Shown piece after piece: positions 1-6,158 of a stretch of DNA of 6,452 nt. A program made the translations under genes and the position numbers. The stretch covers positions 1 through 6,452 of the forward strand of contig JALUMJ010000195.1 of the NCBI GenBank assembly GCA_027040375.1. Reading direction: 5' to 3'. Numbering within the stretch: position 1 is the stretch's first letter; every line of letters begins with the position of its first letter. The notes beneath the pieces were generated by a model. It was not told the origin of the DNA and did not search any database. It was given only the letters and a program-made list of their open reading frames with translations. Origin of the DNA: Campylobacteraceae bacterium. Its GTDB lineage: Bacteria; Campylobacterota; Campylobacteria; Campylobacterales; Sulfurospirillaceae.

Positions 1-88
1 TCTCGCTAGCTTGAAGTGCACTGCTTGCTACTACAGCACTTCCACCAACAAGGGCTTTTTTCAAAAAGTCTCTTCTTGAGTCTTGCAT
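1..88 (-). CDS. Small Tat-signal protein of formate dehydrogenase loci (partial, N-terminus only)
   Basis: Only the first 29 codons lie in the window; the gene runs off the left edge. The visible peptide is a complete twin-arginine signal. SRRDFLKKA sits at residues 4-12, a hydrophobic Gly/Ala/Val/Ser stretch follows at about 12-25, and a plausible signal peptidase site lies near LQA at 25-27. The start is an ATG preceded by a near-ideal AAAGGAG Shine-Dalgarno (94-100) at 5-nt spacing. The likely family is the small (about 70 residues or fewer) 'formate dehydrogenase region TAT target' proteins, encoded just before the FDH catalytic subunit. These are thought to be exported with, or to help assemble, the enzyme. 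The upstream TorD-like chaperone and Fe-S protein genes fit this. The alternative is the N-terminus of a larger Tat-exported protein, such as the FDH alpha subunit itself. The conserved C-terminal part that would decide is not in the window. Confidence 0.75.
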   Translation of the reverse strand, partial: MQDSRRDFLKKALVGGSAVVASSALQASE

Positions 89-93
89 CTTTA

Positions 94-100
94 CTCCTTT
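94..100 (-). promoter_or_regulatory. Strong Shine-Dalgarno for the Tat-signal gene
   Basis: On the minus strand AAAGGAG ends 5 nt before the ATG at 88. It fixes the start codon of the small Tat protein and suggests strong translation from its own ribosome site, with no coupling to the upstream chaperone gene, whose stop codon is 75 nt away. Confidence 0.7.
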
Positions 101-119
101 GTTTTGATTTATCTCGACT

Positions 120-163
120 AAAGAGATATGAGAAAAATCTTAAAAACTCTCTCATATCTCTTT
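120..163. repeat. 14-bp perfect inverted repeat (intra-operon hairpin)
   Basis: The arms AAAGAGATATGAGA (120-133) and TCTCATATCTCTTT (150-163) are exact reverse complements around a 16-nt AT-rich loop. The repeat occupies most of the gap between the chaperone stop codon (164-166) and the Tat-signal gene. In minus-strand mRNA it would form a hairpin immediately after the chaperone gene. The stem is AT-rich and no real U-tract follows in that direction; the T-run at 161-165 follows the repeat on the plus strand. It could be a leaky terminator or an RNA-processing/stability element that sets different levels of chaperone and FDH mRNA. Its function is inferred only from position and symmetry. Confidence 0.6.
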
Positions 164-928
164 TTACACCTCATCTTCTACATCACCTCCGACTTCTATG
201 ATGCACTCTTGTATCTCTTCGGATTTTTTTCTCTTGTTTTCAAGTCTTCTTTTCGCTTCTGCATCAGATATATTTACAACTTCATCTTTTTTGGAGATTT
301 TCTCTCTCTTCTTGGGTTTTTTAACATCCAAAAATAGTCTCTCAAAAGATATAAATGATTTTAGAAATATGGCAACTTCTTGATAAAAAACTGCATTTTC
401 ATGTGTATATATTTTTTCTATAAATTCGTCAACAAAGTTATTTAATACATTTTTGAAAATCTCTTTTTCCAAAGAAGCTGCTTTTTCATCTCCATCTAAT
501 TCATCCGCTACAAGGTAGTGCATAAGTGTAAATATAAAGCCTATGTCATCTTCTAAATCTGTAAACTTTTCGCTATCTCTTCTATAGTTTGACTGCAACA
601 CATAATTTACCATCAAGAGTCTTTTTCTCCCATCATCTCTGTCTTCTTCATAAAAGGAGGCTGTTGTAGGCACAGGATTACTGCTTAAATCATAAAATAT
701 AGAGTCATATTCACTCTGGATAGACTTCAAACCTTTTGATGAGATGATTTGAGACATATTTTTAAGAGTTTTATCAACTCCGTCATCTATAGGATTTTGC
801 AGAAAAAAATCTATCTTTTCTTCAACTCCCTTATATCTCTCCTCTTCCAAAACAAATGCAAAAAGGGAGCTAAAAAGCCCATAAAATAAAACTCTGGCTC
901 TGTTGATATTTTCATTATCTATATTCAT
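164..928 (-). CDS. TorD/DmsD-family redox enzyme maturation chaperone, formate dehydrogenase-associated
   Basis: This is a 254-residue, mainly helical, acidic cytoplasmic protein with no signal peptide or membrane segment. It has the layout of the TorD/NarJ/DmsD chaperones. An N-terminal helix with ARVLFYGLFSSLFAF lies at about 11-25. The central YDSIFYDLSSNPVPTTASFYE region at 74-94 corresponds to the family's YxxLF...P...S.Y segment. The C-terminal helices at about 131-200 hold MHYLVADEL, LEKEIFKNVLNNFVDEF and FYQEVAIFLKSF. Such chaperones bind the Tat signal of a molybdoenzyme and hold it for cofactor loading. The likely client is the FDH catalytic subunit, expected beyond the left edge. 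The start at 928 is preferred over an in-frame ATG at 976: it has a good AAGGAAG site and shares a TAATG junction with the stop of the Fe-S gene. Residues 201-254 form a highly charged Lys/Glu-rich tail beyond the usual fold. Family assignment is fairly secure; the client is inferred from context. Confidence 0.8.
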   Translation of the reverse strand: MNIDNENINRARVLFYGLFSSLFAFVLEEERYKGVEEKIDFFLQNPIDDGVDKTLKNMSQIISSKGLKSIQSEYDSIFYDLSSNPVPTTASFYEEDRDDGRKRLLMVNYVLQSNYRRDSEKFTDLEDDIGFIFTLMHYLVADELDGDEKAASLEKEIFKNVLNNFVDEFIEKIYTHENAVFYQEVAIFLKSFISFERLFLDVKKPKKREKISKKDEVVNISDAEAKRRLENKRKKSEEIQECIIEVGGDVEDEV

Positions 929-2589
929 TATTTTCTTCCTTCTAATTGAGCTTTTAACATCACTTTTGGCTTGCAAGATTCACAACAATAAAGTGTCCTT
1001 ATTCTAGCTTTATCATCTCCAAAAATCGGTTCCATCTTTTGCGCTATCATCATAACCGCTTTTCTTGGAGCAAACTCAGCTCCACATTCTACACACTTAA
1101 ATATCTCGTCTTTTGCCATAATATTTTGTTTAAAATAATCAGGCTTCAAGCTCAACTCGTCATAAATCACACTTAGACAATCTTTCTCAGGGCATGTCGG
1201 CTCACAATACCCGCAATTTGTACAAATAGATGGATTAAACCTCAAGGTATTATCTTCGGGATGCACCGTAAGAGCTCTGACATTGCAAGCACCTACACAA
1301 CTCATACATAGCGTGCAAGTCTCTTGATTTATAGTGATATTTCCATAGTGAATATGCTCACCGGTTTTTACCACACCCAAATCATCTTCGCCGACTAAAT
1401 GAGCAAGTCTGGCTGAAAATATCTCTCTTTTCCTGAGGTCGCTCTCATTTATGCCATATTTTGCTTCATTAAATGTTTCTATTTTGTCAAATGCTTGTTT
1501 TAACTCATCTTCATCTTTGGCTATAAAAATTGCCTGTTTATTATATTTTCTTCTAAAAATCTCGTTTATCAAAGTTATGGCATCACCAGAGCCTTTCGAG
1601 ATAAAATCACTATAAAAGATGACAGATTTTCCGCTTGTTTGCAAAAGTGAGATATAGTGTGCTTCATGTAAGAACTTCTCGCCCTCTATAGCAAGAGGCA
1701 ATATACCCTTGGGAAGCTCTACATGTAGAGCCTCTAAATCCATCTTTCGTGGAACTATCAACGCAACTTTATCTCTATAAAACTCTTTTATCTCACTAAA
1801 AGCGATGCGTGGCATCTGAGTATAATCAAGTGCTCCTGAGGGGCAAACACTGATGCATCCGCCACATCCGTGACAATCTATCTGCGAAAATTCCAAATGT
1901 TTTTTTTCATCATCTTTTAAAATCGCTACCGTTGGGCATACTTCTTCACATTTGCCACATATCTCTTCTCTTCTTTCGTTGTACTGGCAGATGTCTGGAT
2001 CATACATTGTAAAATTTTTGTATCTATATCCATTTAGATTATCTTCTACTTTTTTAGATACTTCATCAAATCCTAACTCAAGCGGATCAAATACGCCACT
2101 TTGTTTCATGGCAAACTGCGGTGCATCTTCCCAGATGATTTGCGAACATGCCACACTAAAAACATCTTCATCTTTTTGTATCGAAACAATCAAATTGCCT
2201 ATATGTCCATTTATATCTTTTATAATTTTTGGACCTAGAGTGATAGATGAAAATTTCTCACTCTCTAAAATCTTTTTATATTTTTCTTCATCATCTGTTA
2301 CAATTAGTAACTTATCATTTACCTCTTCTTTAAAATCCATATCTTTTGCAAGGTCAAATTCTATTGCTCTTATGTCATATAGGCTCTTGATATTTTTGAT
2401 TTTTTGTCCTATATCATCTTTTGTATTATTAGCATAAAAGTTTATCTCAGGTGCATAAACAGAACAGTTTTTAATATCTATATTTGAGACTATATAGTTG
2501 CTATCATCAATAAAATCTAAAACTTTTATACTATCATCTAGGGGAAAGTCTAAACCGCTATTAGTCAAAAACAGATAATCATTTTTCAT
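928..2589 (-). CDS. Multi-[4Fe-4S] ferredoxin-like protein of formate dehydrogenase maturation cluster
   Basis: A 553-residue protein without signal peptide or membrane segments, so probably cytoplasmic. The visible cysteine motifs are as follows. A first cluster has unusual spacing, C201-x9-C211-x2-C214-x3-C218-P. Standard CxxCxxCxxxC ferredoxin motifs occur at C239-C249 (followed by P), C425-C435 and C456-C466 (followed by P). A C-terminal CxxC (499/502) is paired with CCxxC (535/536/539), resembling a zinc- or rubredoxin-like knuckle. This predicts two pairs of [4Fe-4S] clusters on either side of an alpha/beta domain of about 150 residues that I do not recognise, after an N-terminal domain of about 190 residues that I also cannot assign. 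Genes of this kind stand before TorD and Tat-signal genes in FDH loci of several proteobacteria, so a role in FDH assembly or electron transfer is likely, but the reaction is unknown. The ATG at 2589 has only a weak AAGG site 10 nt upstream. Its stop overlaps the chaperone start (TAATG). Confidence 0.8.
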   Translation of the reverse strand: MKNDYLFLTNSGLDFPLDDSIKVLDFIDDSNYIVSNIDIKNCSVYAPEINFYANNTKDDIGQKIKNIKSLYDIRAIEFDLAKDMDFKEEVNDKLLIVTDDEEKYKKILESEKFSSITLGPKIIKDINGHIGNLIVSIQKDEDVFSVACSQIIWEDAPQFAMKQSGVFDPLELGFDEVSKKVEDNLNGYRYKNFTMYDPDICQYNERREEICGKCEEVCPTVAILKDDEKKHLEFSQIDCHGCGGCISVCPSGALDYTQMPRIAFSEIKEFYRDKVALIVPRKMDLEALHVELPKGILPLAIEGEKFLHEAHYISLLQTSGKSVIFYSDFISKGSGDAITLINEIFRRKYNKQAIFIAKDEDELKQAFDKIETFNEAKYGINESDLRKREIFSARLAHLVGEDDLGVVKTGEHIHYGNITINQETCTLCMSCVGACNVRALTVHPEDNTLRFNPSICTNCGYCEPTCPEKDCLSVIYDELSLKPDYFKQNIMAKDEIFKCVECGAEFAPRKAVMMIAQKMEPIFGDDKARIRTLYCCESCKPKVMLKAQLEGRK

Positions 2590-2623
2590 TTTTATAAAAC
2601 CTTATGGTCAATTTATATTTACC

Positions 2624-2636
2624 GTATTATAAATAC
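2624..2636. promoter_or_regulatory. Minus-strand promoter -10 with overlapping dyad
   Basis: Read on the minus strand, TATAAT (2631-2626) lies about 37 bp before the ATG of the Fe-S gene. This suits a -10 element; no convincing -35 is visible, as is usual in Campylobacterota. The hexamer lies inside the dyad GTATT-ATA-AATAC (2624-2636), so a protein bound there would block RNA polymerase. The dyad is only 5 bp per arm and could arise by chance in AT-rich DNA. Confidence 0.4.
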
Positions 2637-2676
2637 ATCCTCATTAAAAGCCACTTAATAGGATATATTTACTCCT

Positions 2677-2693
2677 CTTTGATGGATACAAAG
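2677..2693. repeat. Short dyad upstream of the sensor operon promoter
   Basis: CTTTG-N7-CAAAG lies about 12 bp upstream of the plus-strand -10 hexamer, covering the place of a -35 element. The 5-bp arms spaced 12 bp apart centre to centre would suit a small dimeric regulator. With so short an arm this is a weak candidate operator. Confidence 0.25.
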
Positions 2694-2700
2694 CTAATTT

Positions 2701-2710
2701 TCGCTATAAT
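2701..2710 (+). promoter_or_regulatory. Plus-strand promoter -10 (cgcTATAAT) of the sensor/selA operon
   Basis: A consensus TATAAT at 2705-2710, preceded by ttttcgc, is typical of sigma70 promoters in Campylobacterota, which rely on an extended -10 and AT-rich upstream DNA and lack a fixed -35. Transcription would begin near 2717, leaving a leader of about 13 nt that carries little more than the Shine-Dalgarno. There is therefore no room for a riboswitch or attenuator ahead of the first gene. Confidence 0.65.
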
Positions 2711-2717
2711 TAATCAC

Positions 2718-2724
2718 TAGGAGG
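2718..2724 (+). promoter_or_regulatory. Perfect Shine-Dalgarno selecting a TTG start
   Basis: TAGGAGG ends 5 nt before the TTG at 2730. No ATG or GTG lies in frame near it, so this strong site is the main reason to accept TTG as the start of the binding-protein gene. Confidence 0.75.
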
Positions 2725-2729
2725 CTATT

Positions 2730-3878
2730 TTGGTAAAAAAAAATTATATATATATTCTTATTCTAATAATCGTAACCACCTTGGCTCTTTTTTTTAGTCG
2801 TAAAAGCCCCAATATCAAAGAGATTAGATTTGGTGCTTCCTTGCCACTTAGTGGGATAAATCAAAACCTAGGCGAAGAAGTGGTGATTGGCTCAAGTATC
2901 TATTTTAATCATGTCAATGCAAAAGGTGGAATTGATGGTAAAAAGATAAAGTTTATATACTTTGATGACAAATACGAACCAGAAATCACCCAAACAAATA
3001 TAAAAAAGCTCATAGGAAAAGACAAAGTATTTGCTCTTTTTGATTTTGTAGGAACGCCTACTGTTAAAAAGGTGATGCCAATTATAAAAAATAGTAAAAT
3101 TCCTTTTATAGCCCCTTACACAGGTGCTAGTTTTTTGAGAAATCCAAAAAATTCAAATATAGTAAATCTAAGAAGTTCATATAAAGAAGAGATAGATGCT
3201 CTTGTAGATTATCTTGTTGTAAATAAAAAAATAACCAAATTTTCTATTTTTTATCAAAATGATGATTATGGCAAAGAGGGATACATTGCACTTTTGAGTG
3301 CATTAAAAAAGAGAAATCTAAGTTTGCAAAGTGAAGGAACATATAAGAGAAATACACTATTTGTTAAACAAGCGATTTATGATATATCACAAAAAAAGCC
3401 AGAGGCTATCATCTTAATAGGCGCATACAAACCAACAGCTAGATTTATAAAAAAAGCAAGACATAGTAGCCTGAAAAATGTTATTTTTTGTCCTATATCA
3501 TTCGTAAATGCTGATGCACTCATGAGTGAATTAAATAATGATGGTAAAAACTTACTCTTTTCTCAAGTTGTACCAACATATAGCCAAAATACCCAGATTA
3601 CTAAAGAATATAAAAAATTATTAAAGTTTTACTATCCAACTCATAAGCCTACATTTGCATCTTTTGAATCTTTTTTGGCAGCTAAAGTTGTGGTGCACGC
3701 TTTAAAAAAATCTGATGGAAATATAAATGAAAGTAATTTTTTATACAATTTGAAACATTCTGATAAAAATACATTGGGTGATATAAAGATTAGTTATAAA
3801 AACACGCAACTTTTAAATAGAGTATATCTCTTGAAATATTCTAAAGGTAAATTTCAGTTATTAAGAGAAAAACAGTGA
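2730..3878 (+). CDS. Periplasmic binding protein, branched-chain amino acid/amide receptor type (sensor-associated)
   Basis: A 382-residue type I periplasmic binding protein like the substrate receptors of Liv/amide/urea ABC transporters (Peripla_BP_6 type). The N-terminus is KKNYIY followed by one hydrophobic segment (about 6-22). There is no lipobox cysteine and no clear AxA cleavage site, so it may stay anchored to the inner membrane. Family-typical landmarks are GASLPLSG (35-42), NAKGGIDGKKI (63-73), the paired-lobe start YKEEIDALVDYL (151-162), QNDDYGKEG (176-184), IILIGAYKP (227-235) and the late helix ASFESFLAAKVVVHAL (310-325). The start is a TTG with a perfect Shine-Dalgarno. A run of nine A (2735-2743) lies just after it and a run of eight T at 2788-2795. 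Its stop overlaps the kinase GTG by 4 bp. With a kinase and no transporter genes beside it, it probably presents a ligand to the kinase. The ligand cannot be predicted. Confidence 0.8.
   Translation: MVKKNYIYILILIIVTTLALFFSRKSPNIKEIRFGASLPLSGINQNLGEEVVIGSSIYFNHVNAKGGIDGKKIKFIYFDDKYEPEITQTNIKKLIGKDKVFALFDFVGTPTVKKVMPIIKNSKIPFIAPYTGASFLRNPKNSNIVNLRSSYKEEIDALVDYLVVNKKITKFSIFYQNDDYGKEGYIALLSALKKRNLSLQSEGTYKRNTLFVKQAIYDISQKKPEAIILIGAYKPTARFIKKARHSSLKNVIFCPISFVNADALMSELNNDGKNLLFSQVVPTYSQNTQITKEYKKLLKFYYPTHKPTFASFESFLAAKVVVHALKKSDGNINESNFLYNLKHSDKNTLGDIKISYKNTQLLNRVYLLKYSKGKFQLLREKQ
3863..3868 (+). promoter_or_regulatory. Weak ribosome site before the kinase GTG start
   Basis: AAGAGA lies 6 nt before the GTG at 3875. 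The site is poor and the start overlaps the preceding stop (GTGA, 3875-3878), so the kinase probably depends on translational coupling to the binding-protein gene. This would favour balanced synthesis of receptor and kinase. Confidence 0.45.
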
Positions 3879-5494
3879 AATTTTTCTTCCAATATATTAA
3901 TAAAAAAATTAAAAATATAAAATTTGCAAATAAAACAAAAATACTAATATTTACGATACTTGGTGGAATTATATTTATCAGTTTCTTGATGTTTATATCT
4001 ATATTTGCATTAAAGTATGATTTTGAAGTTCTATTTCAAAACCATACTTTTCCACAGGTAAAATTAGAAGAGATAAAAGATATATATCAAGTAAATATCA
4101 AAGAGACTCTTAGTGCTTTAAAAGAAAATCAAATAAGTAATGCTGAGGGAGTAGAAATACTGAGTTTGGCAAATCAACTTGCAGATAAGCAGTGGCAAGA
4201 GTACAAGAAAGATGTAAATAAAAAAGTGAGCGGTTTGCCAGAATTTGCAAGTAATTGGCTTAATTTTTTTCTTGCAAACAATGATTCTTTGAAAAAAAGC
4301 TTGTTCGAGCAAAGAATAACTGACAATATAGAAAAAAAGATTGGCAGTATTGGCAAAAAGACACAATCGCTCATATCTTTACTAAAAAAAAATCAAGCAA
4401 AAATAGATATAAAATTAATCGACAATACTATCTTAGAATTAAACTCTATAAACATATATCTTTCAACTCTCATAACTAATAATCTTAAGCGGGCAATTTC
4501 TAAAAAAGAGGCGAACGACAAACTATTTCACACTAGTAGCATAATGCTTATTTCTCTTTTGAGTTTTGCATTTGCTTTTATAATCTTGATATCTATCGCT
4601 ATAATTAACAATTTTAAGGAACTTCATTATTCGCTAGAAGAAAATATTTTAAAGAAAACAAAAGAGTTACGAGTGCTAAACAGCTCACTTGAAAGTAGGG
4701 TTAAAAGAGAAGTTGAAAACAGTAGAAAAAAAGACAATATAATGTTTCAGCAAGCAAGACTTGCTAGCATGGGTGAAGTATTGCACAATATCGCTCATCA
4801 GTGGAGACAACCTTTAGGGGCTTTGATGATGATAATCCAAAGTTTTCAAAGTAAATATGAGCTAGGTAAGTTAAATGAAAAGTTTGTAGAAGATACTACA
4901 AATGATGCTTTAAAACTTGGTCAAAATATGTCCGAAACGCTAGATGATTTTAGAAACTTTTTTATGCCAAATCGCGTAAAACAAAGATTTGATGTAAAAA
5001 AAGCAATACAAAAAGCCATAATGCTTTCAAAATATCAACTGGAGAAAGAAAAAATATCGTTAGAATTTTCTAGTGATAAGCCAGTAGTGATATATGGATT
5101 TAAAAATGAACTTATACATGTAGTATTAAATCTGATAAATAATGCGAAAGATGTTTTGACATCCCAAGTAAAGCTAAAACAAAAGATGATACTTGTAATC
5201 TTAAAACAAACGAAAAAAAATATAATCATAAATATTATAGACAATGGCGGCGGCATAAAAGATGATATAATAGCAAAGATATTTGACCCATATTTTACCA
5301 CTAAACACAAGAGTATGGGGACAGGAATTGGACTGTATATGTCAAAAGAACTGGTGCAAAGGCATATGATGGGAAAGATTAGTTGCAAAAATATAAAACA
5401 TAAATTTGGTCAAATAAAATTTTACAACTCCGCTATGTTTAGTGTTGAGTTGCCTTTGGAGGTTATGAAGGACTATGAACAAAAGAAACCTTGA
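3875..5494 (+). CDS. Membrane sensor histidine kinase
   Basis: A 539-residue inner-membrane sensor kinase. Hydrophobic segments at about 22-46 and 222-246 flank a periplasmic region of about 175 residues that is rich in charged and helical sequence, a fair docking surface for the binding protein encoded just upstream. A predicted coiled coil (about 250-290) leads to the H-box NIAHQWRQPL with the phospho-accepting His308. The ATPase domain shows the N-box around N419/N423 (NLINNAKDVL), the G1 box DNGGG (456-460), the F-box FDPYFTTK (470-477) and the G2 box GTGIGL (482-487). All catalytic motifs are intact, so it should autophosphorylate and pass phosphate to the response regulator that overlaps its end by 20 bp. 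There is no PAS, HAMP or attached receiver domain that I can recognise. The HQWRQPL H-box is widespread in Campylobacterota. A GTG start is chosen for its GTGA overlap with the upstream gene. Confidence 0.9.
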   Translation: MKFFFQYINKKIKNIKFANKTKILIFTILGGIIFISFLMFISIFALKYDFEVLFQNHTFPQVKLEEIKDIYQVNIKETLSALKENQISNAEGVEILSLANQLADKQWQEYKKDVNKKVSGLPEFASNWLNFFLANNDSLKKSLFEQRITDNIEKKIGSIGKKTQSLISLLKKNQAKIDIKLIDNTILELNSINIYLSTLITNNLKRAISKKEANDKLFHTSSIMLISLLSFAFAFIILISIAIINNFKELHYSLEENILKKTKELRVLNSSLESRVKREVENSRKKDNIMFQQARLASMGEVLHNIAHQWRQPLGALMMIIQSFQSKYELGKLNEKFVEDTTNDALKLGQNMSETLDDFRNFFMPNRVKQRFDVKKAIQKAIMLSKYQLEKEKISLEFSSDKPVVIYGFKNELIHVVLNLINNAKDVLTSQVKLKQKMILVILKQTKKNIIINIIDNGGGIKDDIIAKIFDPYFTTKHKSMGTGIGLYMSKELVQRHMMGKISCKNIKHKFGQIKFYNSAMFSVELPLEVMKDYEQKKP

Positions 5495-6158
5495 TATATT
5501 GGGAAATTTCAATATCTTATACATTGAAGATGAGCCGGAACTTTTAAAACATACAGCAGGGGTTTTAGAAGATTTTGTGAAAAATATCTTTGCCGTTCTT
5601 ACATGTAAAGAAGCCTTAAGCGTCATACGAAAAAATAGGGTAGATATAATCATAATAGATATAAATCTAAAATATGAAAATGGGATAGAATTTTTAAAAG
5701 AATTAAAATATGACTTGGGTTATGATATTCCTTCCATCGTAGCCACGGCATATACTGATACAGATTATCTCATAGATGCAATAAAACTTAAAGTAGAAGA
5801 TTATATCGTTAAGCCTATCAACTTAAAGGATTTATTAAATGCAATTCATGACATACTTTTACCAATAGTGCAAGAAAAAGAGATAAATAATTCATATAAT
5901 ATGATTAAAACGATTTCTGCTGTAACAGATGGAAAACAAGTGGAATTGGTTAAATTTATACTAAAAAATTTAGATGATGAATCTATGTTTAACTACTCTT
6001 ATGGAGATATTATGAGCCATGTTAGTGTGAGTAAGCCAACTGTTATAAAATTTTTTAGGCAATTATCAGAAAAAGGAATTTTAACAAAAATTCAAAATAA
6101 AAAATACTTTTTTAACGAAAGTAATCTACCAGATCCAAGTGAGGAAATAGATGAATAA
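5475..6158 (+). CDS. Response regulator with winged-helix output domain
   Basis: A 227-residue two-domain regulator. The receiver (about 10-130) has the acidic pocket E18/D19/E20, the phospho-acceptor D62 after a run of isoleucines, the switch T91 (VATAY) and K113 (VKPI), so it looks phosphorylatable. A helical linker (about 130-165) joins a small C-terminal domain with a helix-turn-helix, YGDIMSHVSVSKPTVIKFFRQLSEKG (176-201), and a wing ending in KKYFF (209-213). This is not the usual OmpR, NarL or NtrC effector. It looks more like the MarR/Crp-type or plasmid RepL-type winged helix. It very probably binds DNA and controls transcription. The ATG is the only practical start, because an in-frame stop lies just upstream. 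GGAGG (5458-5462) is rather far from it and AAGGA (5468-5472) rather near. The gene overlaps the kinase by 20 bp and selA by 8 bp. The divergent promoters are plausible targets, but this is inference. Confidence 0.88.
   Translation: MNKRNLDILGNFNILYIEDEPELLKHTAGVLEDFVKNIFAVLTCKEALSVIRKNRVDIIIIDINLKYENGIEFLKELKYDLGYDIPSIVATAYTDTDYLIDAIKLKVEDYIVKPINLKDLLNAIHDILLPIVQEKEINNSYNMIKTISAVTDGKQVELVKFILKNLDDESMFNYSYGDIMSHVSVSKPTVIKFFRQLSEKGILTKIQNKKYFFNESNLPDPSEEIDE
6141..6144 (+). promoter_or_regulatory. Ribosome site of selA inside the regulator gene
   Basis: GAGG, in the final codons of the response regulator, lies 6 nt before the selA ATG. Together with the 8-bp gene overlap it supports the chosen start and suggests coupled translation of regulator and selA. 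Confidence 0.55.

Larger units (their letters stand above)
2590..2729. promoter_or_regulatory. Divergent intergenic control region
   Basis: About 140 bp of AT-rich sequence separates the minus-strand FDH maturation operon from the plus-strand sensor/selA operon. It contains a TATAAT hexamer on each strand, a short dyad at each promoter, and a 9-bp direct repeat TATATTTAC at 2614-2622 and 2664-2672 (50 bp apart, about five helical turns). No open reading frame, tRNA or terminator is apparent. A shared regulatory region for both operons is an inference from this arrangement. Confidence 0.6.

Noticed and set aside
16..383. Small plus-strand open frames over the chaperone end and Tat gene
   Set aside because: They are low-complexity Phe/Leu/Ser translations antisense to better-supported genes.
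929..976. Longer reading of the chaperone beginning at an ATG at 976
   Set aside because: It would add 16 residues lying wholly within the Fe-S gene and lacks a good ribosome site. The ATG at 928 has AAGGAAG and a TAATG junction, and it begins where TorD-like sequence begins.
1952..2437. Plus-strand open frame of 161 codons opposite the Fe-S gene
   Set aside because: Its Ser/Phe/Leu-rich translation is the antisense shadow of a clear cysteine-motif protein, with no recognisable domain and no supporting ribosome site.
2640..2660. Sigma54-type promoter (TGGC on the minus strand upstream of the Fe-S gene)
   Set aside because: The required GC/TTGC half at the correct spacing is absent, whereas a TATAAT -10 is present.
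2730..3878. First gene of a branched-chain amino acid ABC transporter
   Set aside because: No permease or ATPase genes follow; the next genes are a kinase and regulator overlapping in the same operon.
5035..5653. Minus-strand open frames opposite the kinase and regulator
   Set aside because: They are antisense to strongly conserved kinase ATPase and receiver motifs and have no family features of their own.
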